This document shows positions 1 through 6,970 of a stretch of 10,948 nucleotides of DNA, in pieces. How positions within the stretch are numbered: the first letter of the stretch is position 1; every line of letters begins with the position of its first letter. The stretch spans positions 1 to 10,948 of the forward strand of contig JACMQD010000263.1 in NCBI GenBank assembly GCA_014377155.1. The letters run 5' to 3'. A program made the position numbers and the translations under genes. The notes beneath the pieces were generated by a model. That model did no database searches. It saw only the letters and a program-made list of their open reading frames with translations, and was not told the DNA's origin. The stretch is from Herminiimonas sp. (GTDB lineage: Bacteria > Pseudomonadota > Gammaproteobacteria > Burkholderiales > Burkholderiaceae).

Positions 1-411
1 GATGCCCAATTAAGCGCTAACAGCCATGGTTGTCAATTCGAGGTGAAGTCGGTTGGCCGGACATTAGCTTTAGATGGCAACCGGGCCTTGCTTCTCGCTG
101 CACTGGCAAACCTGTTGCACAACGCATTTAAGTTCACGCACCACCATACGCTGGTAACCCTTTCTGCCTACGAGTTGGGCAATCGCATCTTGATCGATGT
201 CGCCGATCAATGCGGCGGGCTACCGCCGGGCAATGCGGAAAAAATGTTTGCGCCTTTTAAACAAAACAGCAGGGACCGCAGCGGCTTGGGCCTTGGCTTG
301 TCAATTGCACGCCAGAGCATCGAAGCCGATGGCGGTCTCCTGACTGTCGAGGATATCCCCGGTGTCGGATGTATTTTCACGATTGATCTTCCGCATCACC
401 TGCTTCAGTGA
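1..411 (+). CDS. Sensor histidine kinase, C-terminal ATPase domain (5' truncated by window)
   Basis: The frame is open from base 1 to the TGA at 409-411, so the gene begins outside the window; the GTG at 43 is internal, not a start. The visible 136 residues form a HATPase_c domain: N box NLLHNAFKF (residues 37-45 of the visible part), G1-type motif DQCGG (69-73), F box MFAPFKQ (82-88) and G2 box GLGLG (95-99), ending in the usual TIDLP strand. This domain binds ATP and phosphorylates the kinase's own histidine (family knowledge). The sensory and dimerisation regions are not visible, so the signal cannot be named. No response regulator follows on the same strand, so any partner lies upstream or elsewhere. 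A link to the purine genes next door cannot be shown. Confidence 0.9.
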   Translation, partial: DAQLSANSHGCQFEVKSVGRTLALDGNRALLLAALANLLHNAFKFTHHHTLVTLSAYELGNRILIDVADQCGGLPPGNAEKMFAPFKQNSRDRSGLGLGLSIARQSIEADGGLLTVEDIPGVGCIFTIDLPHHLLQ

Positions 412-493
412 GATGTCAGCGCCGGATAGCCGAAAGATCGACATGAGCCACCCTGCGCCGCCGCGCCAATATGGTCACCGAAACCGATGCTAG

Positions 494-616
494 CTATCCT
501 TCGATGATGCGGGAGCGCTGCGCGACGCTCGTTTTGAACAGGGCATCAACTGCCGTCCCCACCGCCTTTACGTAGGCGAGCCCTGGCCTTGAAATAGCCG
601 CTTGCAGCGCGATCGC
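494..616 (-). pseudogene. Possible remnant of a protein-coding gene (C-terminal ~40 codons)
   Basis: On the - strand a frame is open from just after an in-frame TAA (617-619) to a TAG at 494-496. It reads ...LQAAISRPGLAYVKAVGTAV and ends ...AQRSRIIEG. It is mostly GC at third codon positions and has amphipathic, protein-like composition, but no ATG start. The stretch just upstream on the same strand (about 617-660) is open in a different frame (RVVVVAAVMRSLIQDK), as expected if a frameshift broke a longer gene. The segment lies 3' of the hydroxyisourate hydrolase gene. I do not recognise the family. Chance coding-like composition in high-GC DNA is the main alternative. Confidence 0.25.
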
Positions 617-668
617 TTATCCTGGATCAGGGAACGCATCACCGCCGCTACCACGACGACGCGATCTG

Positions 669-1022
669 TCAGCTTCCCCGATAAGTCGAATAAGCCCAGG
701 GCGATACCACCAGTGGCACATGATAATTTTGTGCCGCATCGGCAATGCCGAACGCGATCACCACGCGATCGACAAAGCGCGGCGTCGGCAGTATCGCACC
801 CTGTTTCGCAAAATAGTCACCGGCGCCGAACACCAGTTCATATTGCCCTGCGCGCATGTCATCGCCCTGTAGCAGCGGCGCGTCGCAGCGTCCATCGCAG
901 TTGGTGACGACGCTCTTAAGCAAGGTCCTGCCTTGCCCTTCGACCGCATACAGTTCGACTGCTACGCCTTCACCGGGTTGTCCCCGCGTGGTATCGAGAA
1001 CGTGTGTGCTCAGCTTGCCCAT
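669..1022 (-). CDS. uraH: 5-hydroxyisourate hydrolase (HIUase, transthyretin-like)
   Basis: Hydrolyses 5-hydroxyisourate, the product of urate oxidase, to OHCU, the second step of urate breakdown. The 117-residue length is normal for the family. The N-terminal STHVLD motif carries H7; GRCDAPL carries R45; [10 protein letters not shown] carries H101; and the protein ends in the signature YRGS (114-117). These are the conserved active-site elements of transthyretin-related HIUases. The start at 1020-1022 is chosen over an upstream one because families begin close to LSTHVLD, and an AAGGA ribosome site sits 5 bases before it. The gene diverges from puuE, and an inverted repeat lies in its 5' leader. 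Its product feeds the UraD domain of the fusion protein encoded at 2183-3973. Confidence 0.95.
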   Translation of the reverse strand: MGKLSTHVLDTTRGQPGEGVAVELYAVEGQGRTLLKSVVTNCDGRCDAPLLQGDDMRAGQYELVFGAGDYFAKQGAILPTPRFVDRVVIAFGIADAAQNYHVPLVVSPWAYSTYRGS

Positions 1023-1044
1023 GATTTTCCTTGAATGTAGGTTG

Positions 1045-1062
1045 TGACGCGCCAACGCGTCA
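1045..1062. promoter_or_regulatory. Perfect inverted repeat, candidate operator between uraH and puuE
   Basis: The sequence is TGACGCG-CCAA-CGCGTCA: two 7-base arms with a 4-base spacer. It lies 23 bases upstream of the uraH start codon and about 144 bases upstream of the likely puuE start, in the only divergent intergenic region of the purine cluster. Such a position suits an operator for a local purine-catabolism repressor or activator. A hairpin in the uraH leader RNA is an alternative. No regulator gene is visible in the window, so the binding protein is unknown. Confidence 0.4.
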
Positions 1063-1134
1063 GCGACAGTCATGTTATATCGCGCAGACGCAGGCGCTTA
1101 TCAGCCAAATCTTATAGCCCCACGTTCCTGTCAC

Positions 1135-1140
1135 TATACT
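1135..1140 (+). promoter_or_regulatory. Possible -10 element for the puuE operon
   Basis: TATACT matches 5 of 6 bases of the sigma-70 -10 consensus and lies about 65 bases before the puuE GTG. The sequence 16-18 bases upstream (around CTTATAG) is a poor -35, so the promoter would need an activator or is a chance match. Confidence 0.25.
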
Positions 1141-1205
1141 ATCAGGCATATACGAGCGATTCGTCGGGCAGCATCTTGCGCGACCTTTCCCCTTGCAGGC
1201 GTACC

Positions 1206-2186
1206 GTGACCGATACCTATACAAATTATCCCCGCGATCTGATTGGCTACGGCCGCACGCCGCCGCATGCGCAATGGCCGGGCGGTGCCCGCGTGGCACT
1301 GCAATTCGTGCTCAATTATGAAGAAGGCGGCGAGAATTGCGTGCTGCATGGGGACCGCGCATCCGAAACCTTCCTGTCCGAAATCATCGGCGCACAAGCC
1401 TTCGAAATGCGCCACATGAGCATGGAGTCGATCTACGAATACGGCTCGCGCGCCGGACTGTGGCGACTGTTGCGGCTGTTCGAAGAGCGCCAGCTGCCAC
1501 TGACTGTTTTCGGCGTCGCGATGGCATTGAAACGTCATCCCGAAGCGGTCGCGGCATTCCGGCAGCTCGGCCACGAAATCGCCTGCCACGGACTGCGCTG
1601 GATCAGCTACCAGCACATGGACGAAGCGACCGAGCGCGCGCACATGGCCGAAGCGGTCCAGATCATTACCGATCTGACCGGTGCCGCGCCACAGGGCTGG
1701 TATGCCGGCCGCGATTCGCCCAATACCCGTCGACTGGTCGTCGAGCATGGTGGCTTTTCGTATGATGCGGACTGCTATGGGGACGACTTGCCGTTTTGGG
1801 AACCGGTGCCCGTTACCGATGCGGCCGGGCAGACATGTATCACGCCGCAATTGATCGTGCCCTACACGCTCGACACCAACGACATGCGCTTTGCCGCTGC
1901 ACAGGGATTTAATTCCGGCACGCAGTTCTTCGATTATCTGAAGGACGCGTTCGACCAGCTCTATCTGGAGGGCGATCCGAACGGTCTGAACCGACCCAAG
2001 ATGCTGTCGATCGGTCTACATTGCCGGCTGGTAGGAAGACCGGGGCGGTCCGCGGCGCTGGCGCGCTTTCTCGATTATGTGCAGTCACATGAAAAGGTAT
2101 GGATCACGCGTCGCATCGACATTGCCGACCACTGGCGCAGCACGCATCCTTTTTCAATCAAAGCATCGGCAGGCAAGCATTCATGA
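1206..2186 (+). CDS. puuE: Allantoinase PuuE (polysaccharide-deacetylase fold)
   Basis: Opens the hydantoin ring of (S)-allantoin to give allantoate. PuuE enzymes have the carbohydrate-esterase-4 fold and are unrelated to the amidohydrolase-type allantoinases. The 326-residue protein carries the family's typical opening YPRDLIGYG (8-16), FVLNYEEGGE (34-43), the GHEIACHG segment (122-129) and the GWYAGRDSPNT loop (164-174), then SIGLHCRLVGRPGR (268-281) near the C terminus. The GTG at 1206 is chosen because known PuuE proteins begin just before YPRDLIGYG; the frame stays open upstream to about 1044, but that part is arginine-rich and lies in the promoter region. The ribosome site is weak. The TGA overlaps the ATG of the next gene (ATGA), so the two are probably translationally coupled. 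Confidence 0.93.
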   Translation: MTDTYTNYPRDLIGYGRTPPHAQWPGGARVALQFVLNYEEGGENCVLHGDRASETFLSEIIGAQAFEMRHMSMESIYEYGSRAGLWRLLRLFEERQLPLTVFGVAMALKRHPEAVAAFRQLGHEIACHGLRWISYQHMDEATERAHMAEAVQIITDLTGAAPQGWYAGRDSPNTRRLVVEHGGFSYDADCYGDDLPFWEPVPVTDAAGQTCITPQLIVPYTLDTNDMRFAAAQGFNSGTQFFDYLKDAFDQLYLEGDPNGLNRPKMLSIGLHCRLVGRPGRSAALARFLDYVQSHEKVWITRRIDIADHWRSTHPFSIKASAGKHS

Positions 2187-3973
2187 GCATTACAATCGAC
2201 TACCTGAACCAATGCGACGAGACCGCACTGGTCGACGCACTGCGCGGGATCTACGAACATTCGCCATGGATTGCGCAACGTGCGGCGGCACTTCGGCCCT
2301 TCGCCAATCTGACCGCCCTCAAGCTGACATTACAAGCGATCGTCACCGCATCGACGGCGGATCAACAGCTCGGCCTGATACGAGCGCACCCGGAGCTGGC
2401 TGGCAAGGCGGCCATCGCCGGCGAACTGACGGTAGAGTCGCGTGGCGAACAGGCCCGGGCTGGCCTCAACAACTGCAGCGCCGAAGAATTCGCCGTCCTG
2501 CGCCGGCTCAACGCCGACTATAACGCCAGGTTCGGCTTTCCCTTTATCCTCGCCGTGAAGGGCCCGGACGGCCAGGGCTTCACGCGCCAAGCCATCACCG
2601 GCATATTTGCACGTCGCCTGAAAAATCAGCGCGATGACGAACGCGCGGAGAACCTGCGCCAGATCAGCCGCATCGCCGAAATCCGGCTTAACGATCTGCT
2701 CGGTCACACGCCGTATCTGGGTAATCAGATCATGGCATGGAGCGAAACCCTTGGCGCGTGGAGCGATGACGACGAGGGCCTGACCTGTGCATATATGAGC
2801 GATGCCCATCGTCGCACCGCACACCAGATCGGCGCATGGATGCGCGAAGCCGGCATGCAGGTCGCCATCGATGCCGTCGGCAACGTGGTCGGCCGCTTTC
2901 TGTCGAATAATCCCGCTGCCAGGACGCTGATGACCGGCTCGCATTACGATACCGTGCGCAATGGCGGCAAGTACGATGGCCGTGAAGGCATCCTGTTGCC
3001 AATCGCGGTCGTCAGGCACTTGTTCCAGCACGGCGAAACGCTGCCGTTTCATCTCGAAATCGTCGGCTTTTCCGAAGAAGAAGGGGTGCGCTTCAAGAGC
3101 ACTTTCCTGGGTAGCAATGCGATTGCAGGGCGCTTCGACATGACGCTGCTCGACAAGGTCGATGCGCACGGCGTGGCGATGCGCGATGCACTGCGCACGG
3201 CAGGGCATGATGTGACGCAAATCGCATCGATCGCGCGCGATCCGGCCGACTTGCTCGGCTTTGTCGAAGTGCATATCGAACAAGGCCCGGTACTGTTGCA
3301 GCGCGATCTCCCGGTTGGCATCGTGACATCGATTGCCGGCAGTTGCCGCTATCTGCTCGAATTGACCGGCGTCGCCAGCCATGCGGGCACGACGCCGATG
3401 AGCATGCGCAAGGATGCCGCCGCAGCGGCCGCCGAAATTGTGCTACTGGTCGAGCGACGCTGCGCCGAGGCACCAGCGCTGGTGGGCACGGTCGGCCAGT
3501 TGCGGGTGCCCAATGGTTCGGTCAACGTGATCCCCGGCGCCTGTCATCTGTCACTCGACATCCGCGCCGCCGACGACGCCACGCGCGGCGACGCCGTGGC
3601 AGATATCGTTGCCGGCATCGAGGCGATTTGCACGCGGCGTGGTATAGATTTAAAGCTCGACCTGGTGGTAAAAGCGCCTGCCGCACCGTGTGCGCCGTGG
3701 CTGATGCGCCAGTTATGCGAGGCGACTGCGCGCGCCGGAGTGGCACCTTTCGAATTGCCGTCCGGCGCCGGCCATGATGCGATGGCAATGGCGGCCATCA
3801 CCGATGTCGCAATGTTGTTTACCCGATGCGGCAACGGTGGCATCAGCCACAATCCGCTGGAAACGATGACTGCCGACGATGCCGAATTGTCGGCGCAGAT
3901 CCTGCTCGATTTTTTGCGCCATTTCACGCCATCGCCAGCGCTTGACACCGTTGTCACTGCGCGGAGGCTTTAA
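2183..3973 (+). CDS. uraD: Fused OHCU decarboxylase / allantoate amidohydrolase
   Basis: A 596-residue bifunctional protein. Residues 1 to about 168 are an OHCU decarboxylase (UraD) domain: H69 in RAHPELAGKAA, the ESRGEQ segment with E89, and FGFPFILAVKG (117-127). It converts OHCU to (S)-allantoin. Residues about 180-596 are an M20-family amidohydrolase of the allantoate amidohydrolase/N-carbamoyl amino acid hydrolase group: GSHYDTV (H254) and DG (D265) metal ligands, SEEEGVRF (E298-E300), EVHIEQGPVL (H364), SHAGTTPM (399-406), GAGHDAM (H531) and ISHNP (H556). In this context allantoate is the likely substrate, giving ureidoglycine plus CO2 and ammonia. The domains flank puuE's step, since UraD makes puuE's substrate and the amidohydrolase uses its product. 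The ATG at 2183 overlaps the puuE stop by 4 bases; the longer upstream frame only shadows puuE. Confidence 0.93.
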   Translation: MSITIDYLNQCDETALVDALRGIYEHSPWIAQRAAALRPFANLTALKLTLQAIVTASTADQQLGLIRAHPELAGKAAIAGELTVESRGEQARAGLNNCSAEEFAVLRRLNADYNARFGFPFILAVKGPDGQGFTRQAITGIFARRLKNQRDDERAENLRQISRIAEIRLNDLLGHTPYLGNQIMAWSETLGAWSDDDEGLTCAYMSDAHRRTAHQIGAWMREAGMQVAIDAVGNVVGRFLSNNPAARTLMTGSHYDTVRNGGKYDGREGILLPIAVVRHLFQHGETLPFHLEIVGFSEEEGVRFKSTFLGSNAIAGRFDMTLLDKVDAHGVAMRDALRTAGHDVTQIASIARDPADLLGFVEVHIEQGPVLLQRDLPVGIVTSIAGSCRYLLELTGVASHAGTTPMSMRKDAAAAAAEIVLLVERRCAEAPALVGTVGQLRVPNGSVNVIPGACHLSLDIRAADDATRGDAVADIVAGIEAICTRRGIDLKLDLVVKAPAAPCAPWLMRQLCEATARAGVAPFELPSGAGHDAMAMAAITDVAMLFTRCGNGGISHNPLETMTADDAELSAQILLDFLRHFTPSPALDTVVTARRL

Positions 3974-4065
3974 AAGGGCCTGAGCCGAAGCCGCGCCCAG
4001 GAACGACGCCTGCGCGCATTCGTGCAGATATCTTTTGGCCGTACGACGCCCTTATGCCGGGTGTA

Positions 4066-4090
4066 ATGCCTAGCGCGACGGGCATCTTTT
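4066..4090 (+). terminator. Probable rho-independent terminator of the puuE operon
   Basis: ATGCCT and GGGCAT form a 6-bp stem (one T-G pair) with an 8-base loop, followed directly by CTTTTAT. It lies 93 bases after the fusion gene's stop and in front of the convergent peptidase gene. The stem is short, so efficiency is uncertain. Confidence 0.4.
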
Positions 4091-4112
4091 ATACGCTTCG
4101 GTAAGGCGCTGT

Positions 4113-5366
4113 TTATTTCTGCCGCGCGATCTCTGTCAACATCCGTGTCATCAGATAAAGTCGTGGCACGATCGACGCGATGGTGATGAATTCGTCGCGG
4201 GCATGGTAACCGCCTCCGGCCAGCCCAAAACTCTCGAGTACGACTGCCTTGCCGGATCGTGCCGCAAATCCGGCATCGGTTGCGCCGCCGGTGTTATCAG
4301 CCAGCACCAGCTTGCGGTCGATTTCACCATAGATTTCGACGCCCCGCTTTGCCAGTTCGCGCGCGGCCGCACTGGCCACGAAAGGTGGACGGCCGCGCTC
4401 GATGCTGATGGCCGTTTCGGTATCGGGGATCAGCTTGTTGCTGACGCGTGCGTTGAGCGCCGACTCGATCCGTTCGAAGCCGTCAGCAATCGTCAGCCGC
4501 ATGTCGGCGGTGGCAAATGCCCGCTCCGGGATCTGATTGCGTACCAAGCCGGCTTGTGCAATCGTCCAGTTCAGCTGCGTTCCGGGGATTGTTTTTGCAA
4601 TATCGCGTGTCTGCAGGATCTGATGCGACAGCTCGACTAGCGCATTGCGGCCTGCCTCGGGTGCGGCACCGGCATGAGACGCACGGCCGCGCACTTGCAT
4701 CGTCACGGTGCCGGTGCCGCTGGCACCGAGCAGCAGGATTTCGGGCGCCGCCGGCGACGGCTCGCAGGACAATACATGGTCATGCTCGGCGGCGAGGCTG
4801 GCGATCAGCTCGCCGGAACCGAGCGATCCTACTTCCTCATCCGAATTGAACAGCACGGTGATTTTTGCATAGTCGCGCCAGCCAGCGCGGAGCAAAATTT
4901 TAAGCGAATGCAGTGCCACTGCCAGGCCGCCCTTGTCGTCGGCAATACCGGGTCCGTAGATGCGTTCGCCCTCGACCTTGTAAGGCTGCGTTGCCAACGT
5001 GCCGGCAGGGTATACCGTGTCCATGTGACCGAGCAGCATTAGCCGTTTGGTGCCGTTTCCTGTAAAGGTGCCGATGACGATGCTGCCTGGCCCCTGGGTA
5101 CCCTTGCGTCGCTCTGTAACGGCGCCGATTTCCTTCAAACGCCGCTCGGTGTAGTCTGCCATTTGTGCCAGTCCTTCGGCATTGGCACTGCCTGATTCGA
5201 TCAGCACCATGTCTTTCAAACTATCGATGAGGGCGTCTCGCTCGCCGGTGGCGGCGGCCAGCAGCGCGCTATCCACACCGGCTGCCGCCGCATACGTCAC
5301 TGTACACGCCACCAGCGCGGCGATCATCACACCGGCCCATGCCGTGCGTTTTGAAGTTTTGGTCAT
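4113..5366 (-). CDS. Exported M20 zinc metallopeptidase, carboxypeptidase G2 (glutamate carboxypeptidase) type
   Basis: The 417-residue protein resembles Pseudomonas carboxypeptidase G2 along its whole length. Its di-zinc ligands are H114 (GHMDTVY), D143 (GPGIADDKGG), E178 with catalytic E177 (NSDEEVGS), E202 (CEPS) and H388 (GGYHARDE). ASHAGAAPE (229-237) belongs to the dimerisation domain. Carboxypeptidase G2 removes C-terminal glutamate from folates and related N-acyl amino acids; the exact substrate here is inferred only. An N-terminal export signal ends near AAAAG (26-30). LVAC (18-21) also fits a lipobox, so a lipoprotein is possible. The start at 5366 is preceded by GGAGA at 4 bases; the longer upstream frame crosses the promoter. 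It converges on the purine operon and has no evident role in it. Confidence 0.92.
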   Translation of the reverse strand: MTKTSKRTAWAGVMIAALVACTVTYAAAAGVDSALLAAATGERDALIDSLKDMVLIESGSANAEGLAQMADYTERRLKEIGAVTERRKGTQGPGSIVIGTFTGNGTKRLMLLGHMDTVYPAGTLATQPYKVEGERIYGPGIADDKGGLAVALHSLKILLRAGWRDYAKITVLFNSDEEVGSLGSGELIASLAAEHDHVLSCEPSPAAPEILLLGASGTGTVTMQVRGRASHAGAAPEAGRNALVELSHQILQTRDIAKTIPGTQLNWTIAQAGLVRNQIPERAFATADMRLTIADGFERIESALNARVSNKLIPDTETAISIERGRPPFVASAAARELAKRGVEIYGEIDRKLVLADNTGGATDAGFAARSGKAVVLESFGLAGGGYHARDEFITIASIVPRLYLMTRMLTEIARQK

Positions 5367-5394
5367 AGCGTCTCCGTTTTTGATATTGCAATTT

Positions 5395-5422
5395 ATTATA
5401 TTTCGTAAGCGCCCCATGCCGT
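5395..5422 (-). promoter_or_regulatory. Likely sigma-70 promoter of the M20 peptidase gene
   Basis: A perfect TATAAT is read on the - strand at 5400-5395. A partial -35, ACGGCA (3 of 6), lies 16 bases upstream at 5422-5417. The transcript would have a leader of roughly 20 bases before the ATG at 5366, enough for the GGAGA ribosome site. Confidence 0.45.
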
Positions 5423-5563
5423 ACGAACAACTGCGTACGGCGATAGGGCAAAGGCTGGCTATGTGGCAATTCAACGATCTGTTAGACGCCTCGCTTAAGA
5501 ATTCAGTTTTCTTGAGTACAGCCGTCGCGCCATGCTACCCTTCGGTTGTCGTTGCAAAACGCG

Positions 5564-5639
5564 TGGCGGGTAGTTCAGTTGGTAGAACGCGGCATTTACT
5601 TTGCCGAGGTCACAGGTTCGATTCCTGCACCGCCAACCA
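5564..5639 (+). tRNA. tRNA-Val-like gene, anticodon UAC (non-canonical)
   Basis: The 76 bases fold as a complete tRNA including an encoded CCA: acceptor TGGCGGG/ACCGCCA, D stem GTTC/GAAC with an 8-base loop containing GG, anticodon stem CGGCA/TGCCG around TTTACTT, a 5-base variable region, and a TTCGATT T loop. U8, A14, G15, C48 and the T-loop invariants are present. The anticodon reads TAC; A35, C36 and A73 are valine identity features. Odd points: a U1-A72 first pair, mismatches G7-A66 and A49-C65, and a pyrimidine (U) at position 37 where tRNAs normally have a purine. It could be a divergent valine tRNA or a decaying tRNA copy. Confidence 0.75.
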
Positions 5640-5657
5640 GCATTTCACCGAGCACAG

Positions 5658-5675
5658 GCAGTCTTTAGGCTGCTT
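5658..5675 (+). terminator. Hairpin in the tRNA 3' trailer, weak terminator candidate
   Basis: GCAGTC-TTTA-GGCTGC forms a 6-bp stem (one T-G pair) with a tetraloop, 18 bases after the tRNA CCA, followed only by TT. A second imperfect hairpin follows at 5680-5702. Neither has a long T tract, so these may be processing or weak termination structures. Confidence 0.25.
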
Positions 5676-5715
5676 CGTACGGGCCTTAGGCAATAAGGTC
5701 TGAAACGAACAGGTG

Positions 5716-6861
5716 TCAAGTCGTTGATTTTTTCTTTTTTACATATCGCCTTACCAGACTTTTTGACGCGCCTAGCGCACCGCGCAACGTGCGTGGATCA
5801 AAGCCGGCGATGCCCCAGCGTTCTCGCCTTTCCGCCATCCAGTCCTGCTTGTACGCTTCGTCGCCGGTCAGGTAGTCGACTTCGACGACCTTATCGACAT
5901 CGATCACATAGCGCATCATGCTTGCCGTGAGCACTGATCCTACCGACAGCTTTGCATGTTCTTCGCGATAGGCGAGTTTGTAGATCGACGCAATATGGCG
6001 ATGCACGATCCAGATCTGGAATGCAATCGGCACATCATTCAGATAGGCCACGCCCATGCGCAGCCAGCCTTGTTTGGCGCAGGTGTCGATCAGCCCCGGA
6101 ATAAAAGCTGGAAAAGGCTCGGCATTTTTCCAGCTCGCAGCATAGACCTTATTGAACGCCTGCGACCCTTCTGTAGCCTGCTCAGGCTCGGTCAGGATCG
6201 CAATCCGGAATCCGCCCAGCGCGACCAGTTGACGAGACTTGCGGGCCACAGTGTGGCGTAGTTTGGACGGCACGCTGTCGAGATACTGTTCGTAGGTACG
6301 CCCGCCAATACTTAAATACCAGTTCCCGAAGCCAAAGTAACGCTGAATGATGTATCCGGCCCTCGCCAGCGCATCGGCTAGCAACCCGTACAGCGGCGAT
6401 TCGGTAGCCATCGGAAATAACATCACGCGTTCCCAGCGAGGCCGCTCGGCCGCGAGCGCTGCGGCCATCACTTGAACAACTTGATCGGGATGCGCACAAT
6501 TGGCGCGCAATAAAGGCGTGTACAGCGATGCATAAAAGTTAGCAGCAGCCTGCAACGCGCGTTCGCCGACCAGGGCGTTCGTTCTTGCATGCCACATTGG
6601 CATGACCATCATCGGTTCGGCAGATGCCTGATCGCTGACAACGTAGATGCGAAGGGTACCGGACCGGCTCAGCACTGCCGATCCCAAGTTGCGGTACCAG
6701 GGCAGTGTCGAAAATACGCTGGCGTCGGTGTCGCCTCTGAAAAGCGCAAGGCATGTCGGTGGCAATCCATCGAAGCTGTCGTATACGGCAACCGTGAAGT
6801 CTGGTTCCGTCGACGCCTTTGGGCGGAGTCGCACACTCACCTGATTATTTTGCACTGACAT
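5716..6861 (-). CDS. GNAT-fold acyltransferase, BioF2/CelD-like (Acetyltransf_6 type)
   Basis: The 381-residue protein is probably cytoplasmic, with no signal peptide. It has the FemAB/BioF2 architecture of two tandem GNAT-like halves. The second half is the recognisable Acetyltransf_6 part: SKLRHTVARKSRQL (199-212), then YAASWK (240-245), GWLRMGVAYLNDVPIAFQIW (265-284) as the core strands, and YKLAYREEHAKLSVGSVL (294-311) followed by EVDYLTGDEAYKQDW (327-341). This last pattern is typical of family members found in polysaccharide loci. The C terminus is lysine/arginine rich. It lies 109 bases downstream of the UDP-sugar dehydrogenase gene on the same strand with no clear terminator between, so it may share its transcript. 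Transfer of an acyl or aminoacyl group during exopolysaccharide assembly is an inference; substrate unknown. Confidence 0.8.
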   Translation of the reverse strand: MSVQNNQVSVRLRPKASTEPDFTVAVYDSFDGLPPTCLALFRGDTDASVFSTLPWYRNLGSAVLSRSGTLRIYVVSDQASAEPMMVMPMWHARTNALVGERALQAAANFYASLYTPLLRANCAHPDQVVQVMAAALAAERPRWERVMLFPMATESPLYGLLADALARAGYIIQRYFGFGNWYLSIGGRTYEQYLDSVPSKLRHTVARKSRQLVALGGFRIAILTEPEQATEGSQAFNKVYAASWKNAEPFPAFIPGLIDTCAKQGWLRMGVAYLNDVPIAFQIWIVHRHIASIYKLAYREEHAKLSVGSVLTASMMRYVIDVDKVVEVDYLTGDEAYKQDWMAERRERWGIAGFDPRTLRGALGASKSLVRRYVKKKKSTT

Positions 6862-6970
6862 CCGTCCATTATCTGCGGATTAACAAGCCGCATGCAGGCC
6901 ACGCTTGGGTACAGCCACTGCCGATAATGGGACGTCCGCCGGTCGGGCGCAGCGGCAAGGTGGCAAGTCA

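Noticed and set aside
1044..1205. N-terminal extension of PuuE by 54 codons
   Set aside because: The extension is arginine- and serine-rich, contains the intergenic palindrome and -10-like sequence, and is absent from the known PuuE length.
1134..1850. A 238-codon - strand frame opposite puuE
   Set aside because: It is antisense to a well-supported enzyme, has no ribosome site or recognisable motif, and would extend into the puuE promoter region.
2330..3382. A 350-codon open frame on the - strand inside the fusion gene
   Set aside because: It lies entirely antisense to a gene with clear domain motifs and shows no recognisable motifs of its own; long antisense frames are common in GC-rich coding DNA.
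5564..5639. An integration (att) site at the tRNA 3' end
   Set aside because: No second copy of the tRNA 3' end and no integrase gene are present in the window.
5182..5703. A 173-codon + strand frame across the peptidase start and the tRNA
   Set aside because: It runs antisense through a signal peptide, across a promoter and through the whole tRNA, so it is a chance frame.
6874..6892. A terminator between tviB and the acyltransferase gene
   Set aside because: TGCGG-N9-CCGCA is only a 5-bp stem with no T tract, placed just before the acyltransferase start; it does not separate the two genes convincingly.
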